A stretch of 64,000 bases of DNA from Poecilobothrus nobilitatus (taxonomy: Eukaryota > Arthropoda > Insecta > Diptera > Dolichopodidae). The notes beneath the pieces were generated by a model that saw nothing but the letters and a program-made list of their open reading frames with translations, ran no database searches and was not told the DNA's origin. The position numbers were made by a program, and so were the translations under genes. Below, piece after piece: positions 12,064 to 22,574 of this stretch (position 1 is its first letter; each line of letters starts with the position of its first letter). Location: positions 39,510,496 to 39,574,495 of the forward strand of contig OX352774.1 in the NCBI GenBank assembly GCA_947095535.1, read 5' to 3'.

Positions 12064-12690
12064 GTAAGTACTTAATTTTTATTTTTTTTTTTTTTTACAT
12101 TATAAATTTTATTTTGAAAAATTTAAATTTAAAATTGAAATAGAATGAAAATTTAAGGAAAATTTAAAAAGTAAAATTATAATTATAAGTATTGCAAATG
12201 AAAATCCTTAAAATTCTTAAAAATCTTTAAAGGATACAATTTCTTTTTTTTAATTGTTAATTTTTATAATCCTTTTAACAAGTTGCATTCAAAATAATTT
12301 GCAAGATTTTTTTTTTCTTTTAGAGAAATTAATTATATGAAATTTTTAAATCTTTTATATAAATTTTTTATAAGTTTTTGGTTAATTTTATGTATAATAA
12401 TTTAAAAATGTGGGTTTTGGTATATATATATATATCTTTTTTTCTCTTTGAAAGAAATTTAATTATTATTTTCTATGAATTTTAAATTGTTTCAAAAAAT
12501 AATACTTTAAAGTTTTTAAAAAGTTTGATAAAAACTTTTAGCTTTATAAAATCATTTAATAAAAATTTAAATAAAAAACTCAAAAAAAAAATATTAAAAA
12601 AGTTTTAAGTGCAGAAGAGATAACGTCAATTCTTAATAATTAATTAAATAAAATAATTAAGTAATTAAATAATTATAGGTAGTTTCTATT
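12064..12690. other. Putative intron sequence, AT-rich
   Basis: If the exon at 11976-12063 is real, this is the start of its ~4.6 kb intron. It contains poly-T runs and an (AT)n run near 12421-12435. No other feature was recognised. Confidence 0.4.
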
Positions 12691-12838
12691 TCCAAGATTT
12701 AGGTGAACTCTATGACATGGATCTGAGAAGTATTCAAAGTTTGTTCTGTCAGATCGGTATTATTGAGGCATAAGAGAAACTTAACATCAACTTTGAATGA
12801 ATGGATTATCCTACGCTGTGAAGGTACACTAGGCTTAA
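12691..12838. other. GC-elevated unclassified segment ending at a TTAA
   Basis: This stretch (GTGAACTCTATGACATGGATC... to ...GTACACTAGGCTTAA) is clearly richer in G+C than its flanks. One frame reads ELYDMDLRSIQSLFCQIGII before a stop. Its right end, AGGCTTAAGTTT at 12831-12842, is identical in 12 bases to the right end of the TTAA-flanked inverted-repeat element at 16443-16454. It may be a remnant of a related element or of other degraded coding sequence; I could not assign it. Confidence 0.3.
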
Positions 12839-12956
12839 GTTTAGTGATTACTGAAGCGTTAGCTTAGCTTTCATAAAAAACAGAAAAGATAATATACATT
12901 TATTTTAAATTAATATTAAAAATAAGTAACCAAATTAAGTAACCCGAAGTTTTAGT

Positions 12957-13265
12957 TTTTAGCACATTTCGAAAAAAAAAAATTTGAAAAAATGTGCCTA
13001 TTAGTTTCACTCTGTCCGTTTGTCGGTTTGTCCATCTGTTTACAAAACTTCTGCACCGTTAAAGATCATAAAAACGTCTCATAAAAAAATTAATGTTGTA
13101 GAACAACTTTTTCATGTAGTCCGATCCATTACGGAAATGCAAGCCCGTGTAACTTTGAAAATTCCTATTTTTAAATGCGTATATCTCATGTTCTACTTAA
13201 AATTTTCTTAACCTGAAAACGTCATTCGACAGGAATTTTTATCTTTTATTTTTGTTATCTATCAA
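12957..13265. mobile_element. Family B DINE-like element, hairpin end left, truncated
   Basis: It opens with the family hairpin AGCACATTT(C)...AAATGTGC at 12961-12997, then TATTAGTTTCACTCTGTCCG and a short GTCCG-type run. The family body follows: TACAAAACTTCTGCACCGTTAAAGAT, GTTGTAGAACAACTTTTTCATGTAG, ACGTCATTCGACAGG. It breaks off near 13265 without the AAGGTAGAATGTAA-type far end, so it is a 3'-hairpin-side fragment. The frame at 13020-13211 lies entirely within it and is not a gene. Confidence 0.75.
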
Positions 13266-13269
13266 TATT

Positions 13270-14217
13270 TGAGTTTTATATGTATTTGACAAAAGATGAG
13301 AACATTTTTGCTTCTTAAATGTGCTCTCCCATCATGTATACCATATAATATATTTTCAATAAATCAAAAAAATATTGCATTCTATTGCATACGTACCCTA
13401 AAAACAATGTAAACGTACCCTAAAAACAGAACGTACCCTTAATACTTGCAATATACAATAAAATTATTCCGAATGAGTTTCTTTAAATTTCAAAAACTAA
13501 ACTTAAAGTTTAACATATTTTAATAATTTTAAACCTACATATTGTTTTATAACTTTTTATTTTTTAAAGTGGCAACAAAATTAAAATGAATTTAAAATAA
13601 AATAATTTTTTTTAAATTTGAAAACTTTTAGGAATATTATTGCCGAAACAAAAAATAATATACATAATATTATTCTGTCAAATTTGATATGAATTTGTAA
13701 ATATTATTTTATTTATTTCTTTTTAAATTTTTTAGAGAAAATAACATTGAAGGAAAAGAATTCTTAAGAAAAACATATAACTTTTCCAAAAAATTTAATT
13801 TTTATTTATTTATTTATTTTTTTTTTTTTTGTGTTTGTAAAAATTATTTTTTTTTTTATTTTTCTTTTAAAAAACGAACAAATTGTAATTAGAATGCTAA
13901 ACAGATTTCAATGGAATTGAAATCCTTTAAGGCTTCTCCATCCATTTATTACTTCAGTGAAATACCAAATGTTTTTCAAAACAAAATAAAAAGTTTGTTT
14001 ATATATAATTTTAAATTTTAGCTTTCATTTCTTCAATATTTTGAATAATAAATAAAAACATTAGTAGGTTTTATGAGTTTTTTGTTTTATTTTGTATTTT
14101 CGAATTTTAAAAATTAAGAAAAAATTAAGTGTTTTATTTTAAATCGATTGTCAATTGTTCGTTTCTTATTCTTGAATCTTGACTGTCACTGAAAACGTAA
14201 ATGCAATTGCGAATATT
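13270..14217. other. AT-rich spacer
   Basis: I see no gene. A small duplicated word (ACGTACCCT.AAAACA) occurs three times at about 13390-13442. Confidence 0.5.
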
Positions 14218-14530
14218 TTAAGGATGAAGTCTAATGAATGCGACACGACATTGTTGTCGACAAAATATACTTTGAAAATACATGTATTTACATGTCATAG
14301 CAAATGACATTACATGTCATTTGCCGCAGTGCGGCATTTGATTTTGACATTTCATAAATCATAATAAATTTAAATGTTAATATTGTAAAATGTTAATTGG
14401 AATTCATAAAGATTAAAAATGAATTAAAAACAAAAATTTATAGAATTAATGAAGAAAAATCTGATTTTGTACGATAAAAGTATAAAATTTTATTGAAACA
14501 ATAAAAAAATGATTGTAAATTGAAAAAAAA

Positions 14531-15297
14531 ACAAGGTAGAATGTAAGCCAATGGTTTTTAAAAGCGCACATTTCCAAAACTCAATACAAACTGTTTAGAA
14601 TTGTGACTTGCACAAAAATTTGAAAATTTCATGTAATAAGAAAAAAAGTGAAAATAGGACATTTCTGGAATTTTGACGGGCTGTAAGTCCGGAACCCTAT
14701 ATAACTAAGAAAAGCCGTTAACACACGTAAAAATATAATATTAAACCTTTAAATTTCATGTCTTGCCGAAGAAAAATTTTTACAGGTGCCTAAGTTACAG
14801 GTGTCTAAAAATAGCAAATTTTAAATTTTTGAGGCGTAATAACTCTTAAAGAAGGGCGCTACCAAAAAATTTTCTGAGGAAACTTATATTAATTCTAAAA
14901 GTTCTTTCTTGTCCCAAAATTTCAGGCCCCTATCTAAAGGCGTGCCGGAGTTATGAAAGTAGAAAAGTCATGCAAAATTTGGTTTTCACATAACGGTAAA
15001 TTTAAATACTTAATTTAAAAAAATTGTATAATTTTGATATTAATTTACAAAGATAAAAGAAATGCCTGTCGAATGACGTTTTCAGATTGAAAAAATCTTA
15101 AGCAGAACATAAGATATATGCATTTAAAAATAGGGCTTTTTCAAAGTTTGAGGGGCTGTAGCTCCGTAATGGGTGGGGCTACATGAAAAATATTCTCTAT
15201 CTTTAACGGTGTAGAATTTTTGTAAACAGACGGACGGACGGACAGAGTGAAACTAATAAGCACATTTTTTCAGCATTTTTTTGGAAATGTGCTAAAA
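14531..15297. mobile_element. Family B DINE-like element, full length, hairpin end right
   Basis: This is a complete-looking copy. The left terminus is ACAAGGTAGAATGTAAGCCAATGG, followed by TTTTTAAAAGCGCACATTTCCAAAACTCAATACAAAC. The body includes CTGTAAGTCCGGAACCCTATATAACTAAG and GGGGCTGTAGCTCCGTAATGGGTGGGGCTAC, then a (GACG)n run at about 15231-15243. The right terminus is a hairpin, AGCACATTTTTTCAGC...GGAAATGTGCT. The opposite-strand copy at 45.2-45.9 kb matches it closely along its length. The terminal stem-loop next to a GACG/GTCC microsatellite is the DINE-1/Helentron-associated layout. It encodes nothing. Confidence 0.8.
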
Positions 15298-16410
15298 AAT
15301 AGTAAAAAACCTATGGGGGAAGTAAAATTTATTTATTCGCGGTGTATATATTTTTTTAAAATATTTTATATTATATTTTAAGAAACTAAGTGCAGTAAAT
15401 GGAGAAATTTACGAGACAAATTTTGCAGAAAATTAAGAGATTAAAATTGTTATAAACAGCCAGAAAAACGATGCTCTGATGATCCTTAAAATTACAATAT
15501 TGAGTGCCTGCCTCCTTGGTACATACAATATTTATAGTATTTATGAATGTTTATGATGAATTGATCCTAAAGAATGTGATAAATCTCCTTTATTTTCAAT
15601 TACTTTGGCAATGATAGAGCAATATAAATTTCACAAAGTTCATCCCAAATAGCTTGACAGTTTCTCAAAATTACAAAAAAGCTACATAAACTTGGCAAAG
15701 TTATTCGCAAATAGTTTGTAAGGTTTTTTAAAATTAGAAGACCAATTATCACTACCATCAATTCGAAATTTTAACGAATAAATACTTCGTAGACCTTCAT
15801 GAGCACGATATTAAATATGTAAAACTAAATTGATTAAATATTTTATTTTGTACAATTATGCCTTAGGTTGGTTGCTGTCTACATTTTAGTGAAATTACTT
15901 TTCCAGTGAAGTTTTTGTTAAATTTTGGTCTAACTAAACACATTAGAGAATTATAAAATATTACACTTATTCTGATTGTCGTAAAAAATAGTTTATAGTC
16001 TAGTTCCTTTAAATTTGTAAATCCCGTTTAAATCCAAATGTATCTCGATTGTTAAATACATAAATATTTCGCATAAAATAATATGTTGGCTCTATTTATT
16101 CTGCCTTTTTGTTAATTTTTTGTATGCTTTAAAGGCGCATACTCTTGTTTTTAGTACAAATAACAATTTTTTATTTTTTGACATTTTCATTCTTTTATTG
16201 TATTTATATTGTATTTTATTATATTTTATTTAAAACTTTTTTTTGTATCAATTGTTAAATAATTTTGAATATCATCTGTCAACTGAAAATTAAAATGTCG
16301 CATTCATTGAAAAAGCGGTATTTTATACCGACATTTTCTACTGATAATCTAGGACTACAATGTCGTGTTGCATTGGACTAGCTTTGCGACAATCTATACT
16401 GGTAATCTAA
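15298..16410. other. Interior of the putative TTAA element, unclassified
   Basis: This AT-rich sequence contains no transposase motif that I can see. If the inverted-repeat element is real, this is its non-coding right half. Confidence 0.4.
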
Positions 16411-16624
16411 GACGACAACGTCGTGTTGTATTCATGGACTTTAGGCTTAAGTTTCTCAAAAATAGATATCATAGAAAACGTTGTGGATTATTATGGAGAG
16501 GCAAATTTCTTGAGATGAAAGAACTTTTCATGTGAAGGTATTACATTTCATTACAAAATTCTTTAAGTGCTTTTAAGTTAATGTCAAAAAACTTTACCAC
16601 TTGGCTTTTGTTTTGCATTTATAG

Positions 16625-16684
16625 TGCTGGAATTCATACTGATCTTATTTATATTCGTCGCAATTTTCATTTGCATTTTGAATG
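16625..16684 (+). CDS. Candidate 60-nt coding exon encoding a hydrophobic segment
   Basis: A strong acceptor (TTTTGTTTTGCATTTATAG) precedes and a near-perfect donor (ATG|GTAAGTATG) follows a 60-nt block of about one-third GC. Entered in the phase left by the exon at 11976-12063, the junction codon is GTG, and the frame reads LEFILILFIFVAIFICILN, a transmembrane-like stretch, leaving in phase 1. The exon is a multiple of three and phase-symmetric, so skipping it would keep the frame. Reading through the donor would stop within five codons (GKYD-stop). A third exon at 21779 would fit the phase but is weak. The protein is unrecognised; transcription is unproven. Confidence 0.4.
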
Positions 16685-16689
16685 GTAAG

Positions 16690-17974
16690 TATGATTAATT
16701 CCTTTCTAATTTATTATTAATTTATTGATTAAATTATATTAAAGTTTTTACAAGTTAGGTTTAAGGTTCCCTAATTTCATTTGCTTTTGATAAATAAAGA
16801 AAACTGTTTTTGATTTATAATAAACGTATTTTTAAGAAAAAACTAATCTCATCAGAGAAATTCACCTTATGATATTAAAATATTACAGTGTTTGTAAAAT
16901 TGATTTTTTAATATGCTCCATTTCACATAATCTGATTAAAATTTATTATGAATGGTAAATTTATGTATTACCAAAATATTAAAATTGACCGACATTTTTT
17001 CTTGAACTATAGGAATGTTTTTAAAGTAAATATAAATTAGTTATAAAAATTTTAAAATAGACTCTCAGTTTTTATAAAATTTTGTAATTATGTACATGTT
17101 GAGTGAATCATATGATTGTAACAGTAATTTAATTAATAATTGCCATGTCATAATTACAATGTATTGATTAGATTACTGTGGTCACATGATACGTAGAGCC
17201 TAAAAACGAATTTTTACATAAGAAATATATCTAGTATCTACTGTTAGTCGTGTTACGGTACAAATTTTAAATTCAATTTTTAGTTTTTGTTTTTGGAATT
17301 CCTTTTCTGTACTCCCAATTTTTTTGTTGTTTGTCAGAACAGAAACAGTGTTATAAATATTTATTTTGCGATTATTTCAAGCAAAATCATTTTTAAATTC
17401 AAAAAAAAAAACTCAATTTACATATACATATATAATTTCTTTTTAATATTTATTTAAAGGATAAAAAAGGAGTAAAGAATATAATTTGTAATAAATGAAA
17501 AGGAGAAAAATTTCTTTGAAGAGAATAAATTAAAAATTTATTTAAAACTTTTATTAAATATTGGCATTATTAAAATGAAATATTTATGTTTAATTGTAAT
17601 GAAAGTCTTACGAAAAAAAAAAATCCCCTAAATTTTTTAATCCCCTATACAAATAATTTCTATTTTTATTTTATCGATTTACTGTATGAAACATTAAATA
17701 CTGAATTCTTTTGCACTCAGGTACATTAAAAAAATGGAAAAAGGATTTTAATAGGAATACTAAATATTTCGAATTTTAAATGTTGAAATTAAAAAACAAA
17801 AAAGGTAGTATTTAAAATCAAAAGTTTTTAAAGGTGCTGACTTTTAAAAAGGCAGTAAAAAGTATTTCAGATAACTTTTAATACACTACTTAGACAGTGA
17901 TTAGTGATTACTTTTAGATTAGAATATCTAAATTTTGTAGAATTTTTTATTTAGGGGAATTTGCAAAAAACAAG
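16690..17974. other. AT-rich stretch without genes
   Basis: No repeat boundary, exon or RNA gene was recognised. The sequence is ordinary low-GC DNA with short homopolymers. Confidence 0.5.
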
Positions 17975-18200
17975 AGACATACTTTCTTCTGTTTTAAGGT
18001 AACTCTATATAATTAAGAAAAACAGTTAACACATGCCTAATTGCGATAAAATTTCACAGATGTTTGAATTACAGGTGTCCAAAAATATAAAATTTTCGAT
18101 TTTTGACTCCTATTTAGAATAGCTCCTTAGCATGGAGAAAGTAAAAACATTTTTTCTGATGCAAATCAATTTTCAAAACAACGATCTTCTTTCTTTCAAA
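17975..18200. mobile_element. Family B fragment
   Basis: GGTAACTCTATATAATTAAGAAAAACAGTTAACACATGCC followed by TACAGGTGTCCAAAAATA matches the left-end half of family B (compare 14690-14815). The fragment runs directly into family A sequence at about 18225. Confidence 0.5.
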
Positions 18201-18224
18201 ACTTCAAGGTTGCCTAAAAGTGTT

Positions 18225-18662
18225 GAAAAATATTAAGTTTTATACTAACAACTTTAACAAAATTTCGGTTAGTTGCAAAATTTATATCCTCATATGTCGG
18301 TGCTTAATAAAACTATAGGGATCTGAAATTTTGTAAATTATGATCCAGTTTTATGAAATTTGGTGAGTTTAGGATAATTGTTTCATTTAGCTGTTATAGA
18401 TTGGAACTTAATTAAGCTATAGATATCTGCAAATTTGTAAAAGATGATCAAGTTCTATAGGAATAACTTCTGTAACATTTGATTGATTTAGGACAAAGAC
18501 TTTGATATGTCTGTCATATGTCTTCAAAATTATATATCTCGGTATTTAATTAAGTTAGATATATCAAATTTTGTAAAAGATGGTTAAAATGTATGGTAAC
18601 AGCATAACTTATGTTCGTGGGAGTATCTTAGAAACGTACACAGTCAACTACAGTCTTCCTCG
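18225..18662. mobile_element. Family A fragment, non-hairpin end
   Basis: This segment repeats the family A phrases ATCTGAAATTTTGTAAATTATGATCCAGTTTTATG and AAAGATGATCAAGTTCTAT. It ends in a diverged family terminus (TTCGTGGGAGTATCTTAGAAACGTACACAGTCAAC...CTTCCTCG) at 18662. The hairpin half is missing. It abuts a family B fragment, giving the same A-B adjacency as the element at 3.2-4.8 kb. Confidence 0.6.
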
Positions 18663-19092
18663 TTTTTCAAAAATTTCTTTAACCGTATTATCATAATATT
18701 TAATCTGTAAATGATAGACATTTAAAACCATTTTACTCAATGATGTACCAACCAACTTTCATTTTTTTCTTTTTAAATGATAAATATTCAGTATAGCCAT
18801 CTTACAAAATTAATATTTTTCCAAAATTTTCTAATTTTCATTAATAATTTTCCATTTTTATAAAAATCCCATGTAAAGTATATACATATGTATCATATAA
18901 TATGTATAATCTATAACTATAATATACATATTCAAAAACGACGCTCTTTTATTCCGACGAATTTTAAATTTTGTTTTGTTGTTTTTGCTTTTTGTTTTTT
19001 TTCTAAAAACATAAAAAAAAATTTAAAATGTAGTTTGCATGGTGGGAAATAGAAATTTCACAATATAATTGAATATAAACGTCAAAACTTCA

Positions 19093-19190
19093 ATGAGGAG
19101 TTTGGTGCAGTGATAGACTGGCCGCTTCTTATACTTAAGAATTCTTTAGTTTGCAAGTTCGATTCTATTCTATTTTTTTTTTTTTTTTTT
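19093..19190 (+). repeat. tRNA-derived (SINE-like) pol III promoter region, copy 1
   Basis: AGGAGTTTGGTGCAGTGATAGACTGG resembles a tRNA 5' end with A box, and 40-50 bp later TTGCAAGTTCGATTCTATT carries the B box core GTTCGATTC. A long T run follows, as in a pol III terminator. Acceptor-stem pairing is poor, so this is a tRNA-derived SINE head rather than a working tRNA gene. Confidence 0.55.
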
Positions 19191-19594
19191 ATTTCTAATA
19201 TTTTATACGAAATAAATTCTTACATATCATAATATTTAATCTGTAAATGATAGACATTTAAAACCATTTTACTCAATGATTTACCAACCAACTTTCATTT
19301 TTTTCTTTTTAAATGATAAATATTCAGTATAGCCATCTTACAAAATTAATATTTTTCCAAAATTTTCTGATTTTCATTAATAATTTTCCATTTTTATAAA
19401 AATCCCATGTAAAGTATATACATATGTATCATATAGTATGTATAATCTATACCTATAATATACATTTTCAAAAAAGACGCTCTTTGATTCCGTTAAATTT
19501 TTGTTTTATTTTTCTTTTCGATTAAATATTTTAAAATATTGGTTGTATGGTAGGAGTAGGAATTTCACAATATAACTGAATATAAAAATTAAAG

Positions 19595-19700
19595 TTTCAG
19601 TTTAGTGTTTTGTACAGCGGTAGAGTGTGGGGTTATTAATAGTTGCTTTTTGATTTTGCAAGTTCGATTCAGTTCTGTTTTTTCTTTTTGTTTTTTTTTT
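19595..19700 (+). repeat. tRNA-derived (SINE-like) pol III promoter region, copy 2
   Basis: GTTTTGTACAGCGGTAGAGTGTGGGG is an A-box-like 5' segment and TTTGCAAGTTCGATTCAGTT the B box, at the same place in the second 536-bp unit. It is diverged from copy 1 in the middle but conserved at both boxes, again followed by T-rich sequence. Confidence 0.55.
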
Positions 19701-19800
19701 TGATATTTTAAACGAAATAAATTCTTACATATCATAATATCATCATAATATTTAATCTGTATTAATAGATATTTAAAACCCTTTTACTCAATGATTTACC

Positions 19801-22085
19801 ATCTTAGGCTTCTTATAATATATACATATATAATAGGTATATATTGAGTTTCCAATACTCAATAAATCAAGGGCAACTTCTAAAAGATAATAATAATCGT
19901 GTTTTTACAAAAAATATCATTTACAAAGAAATTTTAAATTCGTAAAGGCTTTAATTATTGAAAATTGTATTTTTACATTTTAAATAAAATCATAAAGAAA
20001 CTATACTGTATATATTGTATTGTAATTGCTAATTAAAACACTTCGAATTTCGAGGGGCGGGCGAGGGACTAGTTATATTTTAAACTGTAATTTTTCTTTC
20101 CTTATAAAATGAGGAAACATCATTTAATAATAGTACAGTTAAAATATTTAATTATTTAACTGAACATACTTATATGTAATTGCTAGCGGTAATTTTTTCT
20201 TTAGAAAATTTAATTAAGCTTCAATTAAATTGTGTAAATAGTTTTAAATTCATTTTTAAAGAACTTAAAAAGGAGTTTCTAATTAATACAATTAAAAAAA
20301 TATAGTGTTTTTTTAAAAAATCTTTTAAATAGTTTTTAACGCTCTTTTTTATTTTGTATTCACTCGTAAATTTAAAAGGACAAAAATAAGAAAAAGTAGA
20401 AAATTTTATTTTTAAAAAATATTTTTAAAGTCAAGTCTTGCAAAACATAATTTTTCAATATTGTTAAGATGGCATAAAAAAAACTTACATAAATCCTTAT
20501 TATTATTATTATTATTAAAGACTAGGTATATATAAAGGAAATATAATTAGAGGGTCCAATATCCTTTAAGAAGTAAAAATACAATTTTTTATAGTTTGGG
20601 TGTTAAAAAATATTATGGGAGCGTCCTTTGACAATTTAATCGTCTCTATATAATCGTTAAATTTTTCTATTTAATATTATTTAAAATTTTCTTTTAATGT
20701 TGAAAATAAAATTTTTTTTTGATTCGTGAGTCATAATTCGTCATATTATAGACAAGAGAAGATTATGTAAATAAAAAAAAAAAAAAACGAAAAGAAAATA
20801 AAAAGGAGTAGGGATGGTACTGTGAAAAACGGAGACAAAAAAAGAAATTTTAAGATTTTAGGTATGATTAATGTGCTCCGTTAAATAACATACATAATAC
20901 TGTTAATATAACAGTTTTAATTTTTTTTTTTTTTTATGTATCCTTTAAAGATTTTTACTGCAATAGATTAATTTTAAAATATTGTATATAGTATGTATTT
21001 GTAGATATTTTATGAATTTTTCTCTTAGACTGATAAAAATATTTTCAAATGTTTTTTTTAAACTTTTACGTATAGAAAATAAATTATTTTGGTGAGTCAT
21101 TGTATTTAGATACGTGATATTAATATCAATACCTTCATTTTAATGTATAATACCTATATAATACCTAATATGTATTTTCAAAAAAAAAAAAAAGGAAAAT
21201 TTTTTTTTCGCATATTATCTACCAATATCGATTTAATAAATAGTGACTGGTATATTAAAAGAAAAAGAAAAAAAATGCATACAAATAGAATAAAAAGGAA
21301 TAAATATATTCAATGTTTTATTCATTGGACGTGAAAGTTTTTCGGGTTAAGAATATCTTATAAAAAATTATAATTTGAAGTTTTAAGAGCATGAAAAAGT
21401 GGAACAAACACAAAAAAAAAAATAAATAAATAAAAACCATGTAAAATCTTTAATAAAATTTTTTTTATAGCCAAAAATCAAAATCATGCATAAAGTAGAA
21501 ATTAATGCATAATGCATTTTATTTATATAAAATAGAAAATCTTTAAGGTATGTTGTTTTTGATTGCACAGGTAATGTTTAAAAAATGTTTTTTACATAAA
21601 AATTGATGATGCACATTCATTTTTCCAATAAAAAAAAACTTAAGATAGATCAATTTTTCATAAAAATGAGATATTAATTCGAGATATTCAGAAATTTTAA
21701 CAATAAAGTGTAAGTTTATTACCTTTTAATGGTATACAAAATAATGATTTATGATTTTATTGTTTATTTGATTTATAGGAGAACATGAATTTTTTAGAAT
21801 TGTAAGAAAATTTAGTATATGTACTTTTATTTTCCTTAGAAAATGTTTTAACTAAAAATTATTTAAATATATTCATCTGTTTTTAGAAATGTTAAAGCAC
21901 AGTTATTTTAAGGTTGAGTCTTCATCGTAAAACTGAGTTATTTATTAAGTGTTATTTTAAATATGAAAATGTATTTTAAACACATTTGTGAAATTAATTC
22001 TTAAGCCTGTTTCTTTCAATTTTTTATAATTATGTCATAGGCATGTTTATCATATTTATTACTCAAATTTAATTTAAAAAATTTC
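19801..22085. other. AT-rich stretch without recognised genes
   Basis: It contains poly-A and poly-T runs and an (ATT)n run at about 20500-20516. A weak third-exon candidate for the split frame at 12.0/16.6 kb starts after the acceptor TTATTTGATTTATAG at 21778; it would end at the stop at 21853. It is not annotated as a gene because the sequence is low-complexity. Confidence 0.5.
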
Positions 22086-22089
22086 TTTA

Positions 22090-22570
22090 TTCGTTTTACT
22101 TTGCCCGTCCGTCCATCCGTCTGTTCTTCTGTTTATTTACAAAATTTCTTGAACGTTTTAGATAGAATAATGAAATTTTTACCATCGATAAGCCTCATAA
22201 AAAAATGTTGTAATCTTGTAAATCAACTTTTTTATGAAACCCAACATATTACGGAATTACATCACCTCAAACCTTCAAAAAAAAAAAAGTTCTATTACGA
22301 AATGTGTAACGCAAAACGACAGGAATTGTAATAAATCAATACATTTTAATTCCTTTATATCTTCTCTTTGGAACGTTTTAGTTTTAGTTTGGAAAGTTAG
22401 AGATCCTAAAATTTTGAGAGAAGAAAGAAAGATCTTTTGGAATTATTGTAAGTTATCTTAGAAATTTTTTTTTAGTATTTCCCTCTGTTTGAGAGCTGTT
22501 AGTCGTCAAAATTTGAAAATTTACTATTTTTGATAACTGTAAGTTAGGCGATTTTTTTCAAAGTGAAACG
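22090..22570. mobile_element. Family B fragment, hairpin-side portion
   Basis: CGTTTTACTTTGCCCGTCCGTCCATCCGTCTG leads into TTTACAAAATTTCTTGAACGTTTTAGATAG, CATAAAAAAATGTTGTAATC and ATTACGGAATTAC, the family B order next to its microsatellite. The terminal hairpin is missing on the left. Later parts (TGAGAGCTGTTAGTCGTCAAAATTTGAAAATTTACTATTTT) are diverged. Two overlapping short frames inside it are not genes. Confidence 0.6.
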
Positions 22571-22574
22571 CAAA

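Larger units (their letters stand above)
14222..16446. mobile_element. Putative TTAA-flanked inverted-repeat DNA transposon with nested family B element
   Basis: The left end (14222-14259) and the reverse complement of the right end (16411-16446) share an imperfect 36-38 bp inverted repeat, about 28 matching positions, including ATGAAT.C.ACACGAC.TTGT.GTC. Both ends abut TTAA (14218-14221 and 16447-16450), as expected for piggyBac-type insertion. The right side has a second, internal partial copy of the terminal motif at about 16320-16380. A GCCGCAGTGCGGC palindrome sits near the left end. No transposase is recognisable, so it would be non-autonomous. A family B copy occupies 14531-15297 inside it. 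The piggyBac assignment rests only on TTAA and is tentative. Confidence 0.45.
18691..19800 (+). repeat. Tandem repeat of about 536 bp with tRNA-like promoter in each unit
   Basis: The word TCATAATATTTAATCTGTA..GATAGA.ATTTAAAACC.TTTTACTCAATGAT starts units at 18691 and 19227 (period 536) and recurs at 19743 (period 516), where the third copy stops after about 60 bp. The two full units share long stretches such as TAAATATTCAGTATAGCCATCTTACAAAATTAATATT. Near the end of each lies a tRNA-like A box and B box followed by T runs. The units may be a tandemly amplified SINE. Confidence 0.8.
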
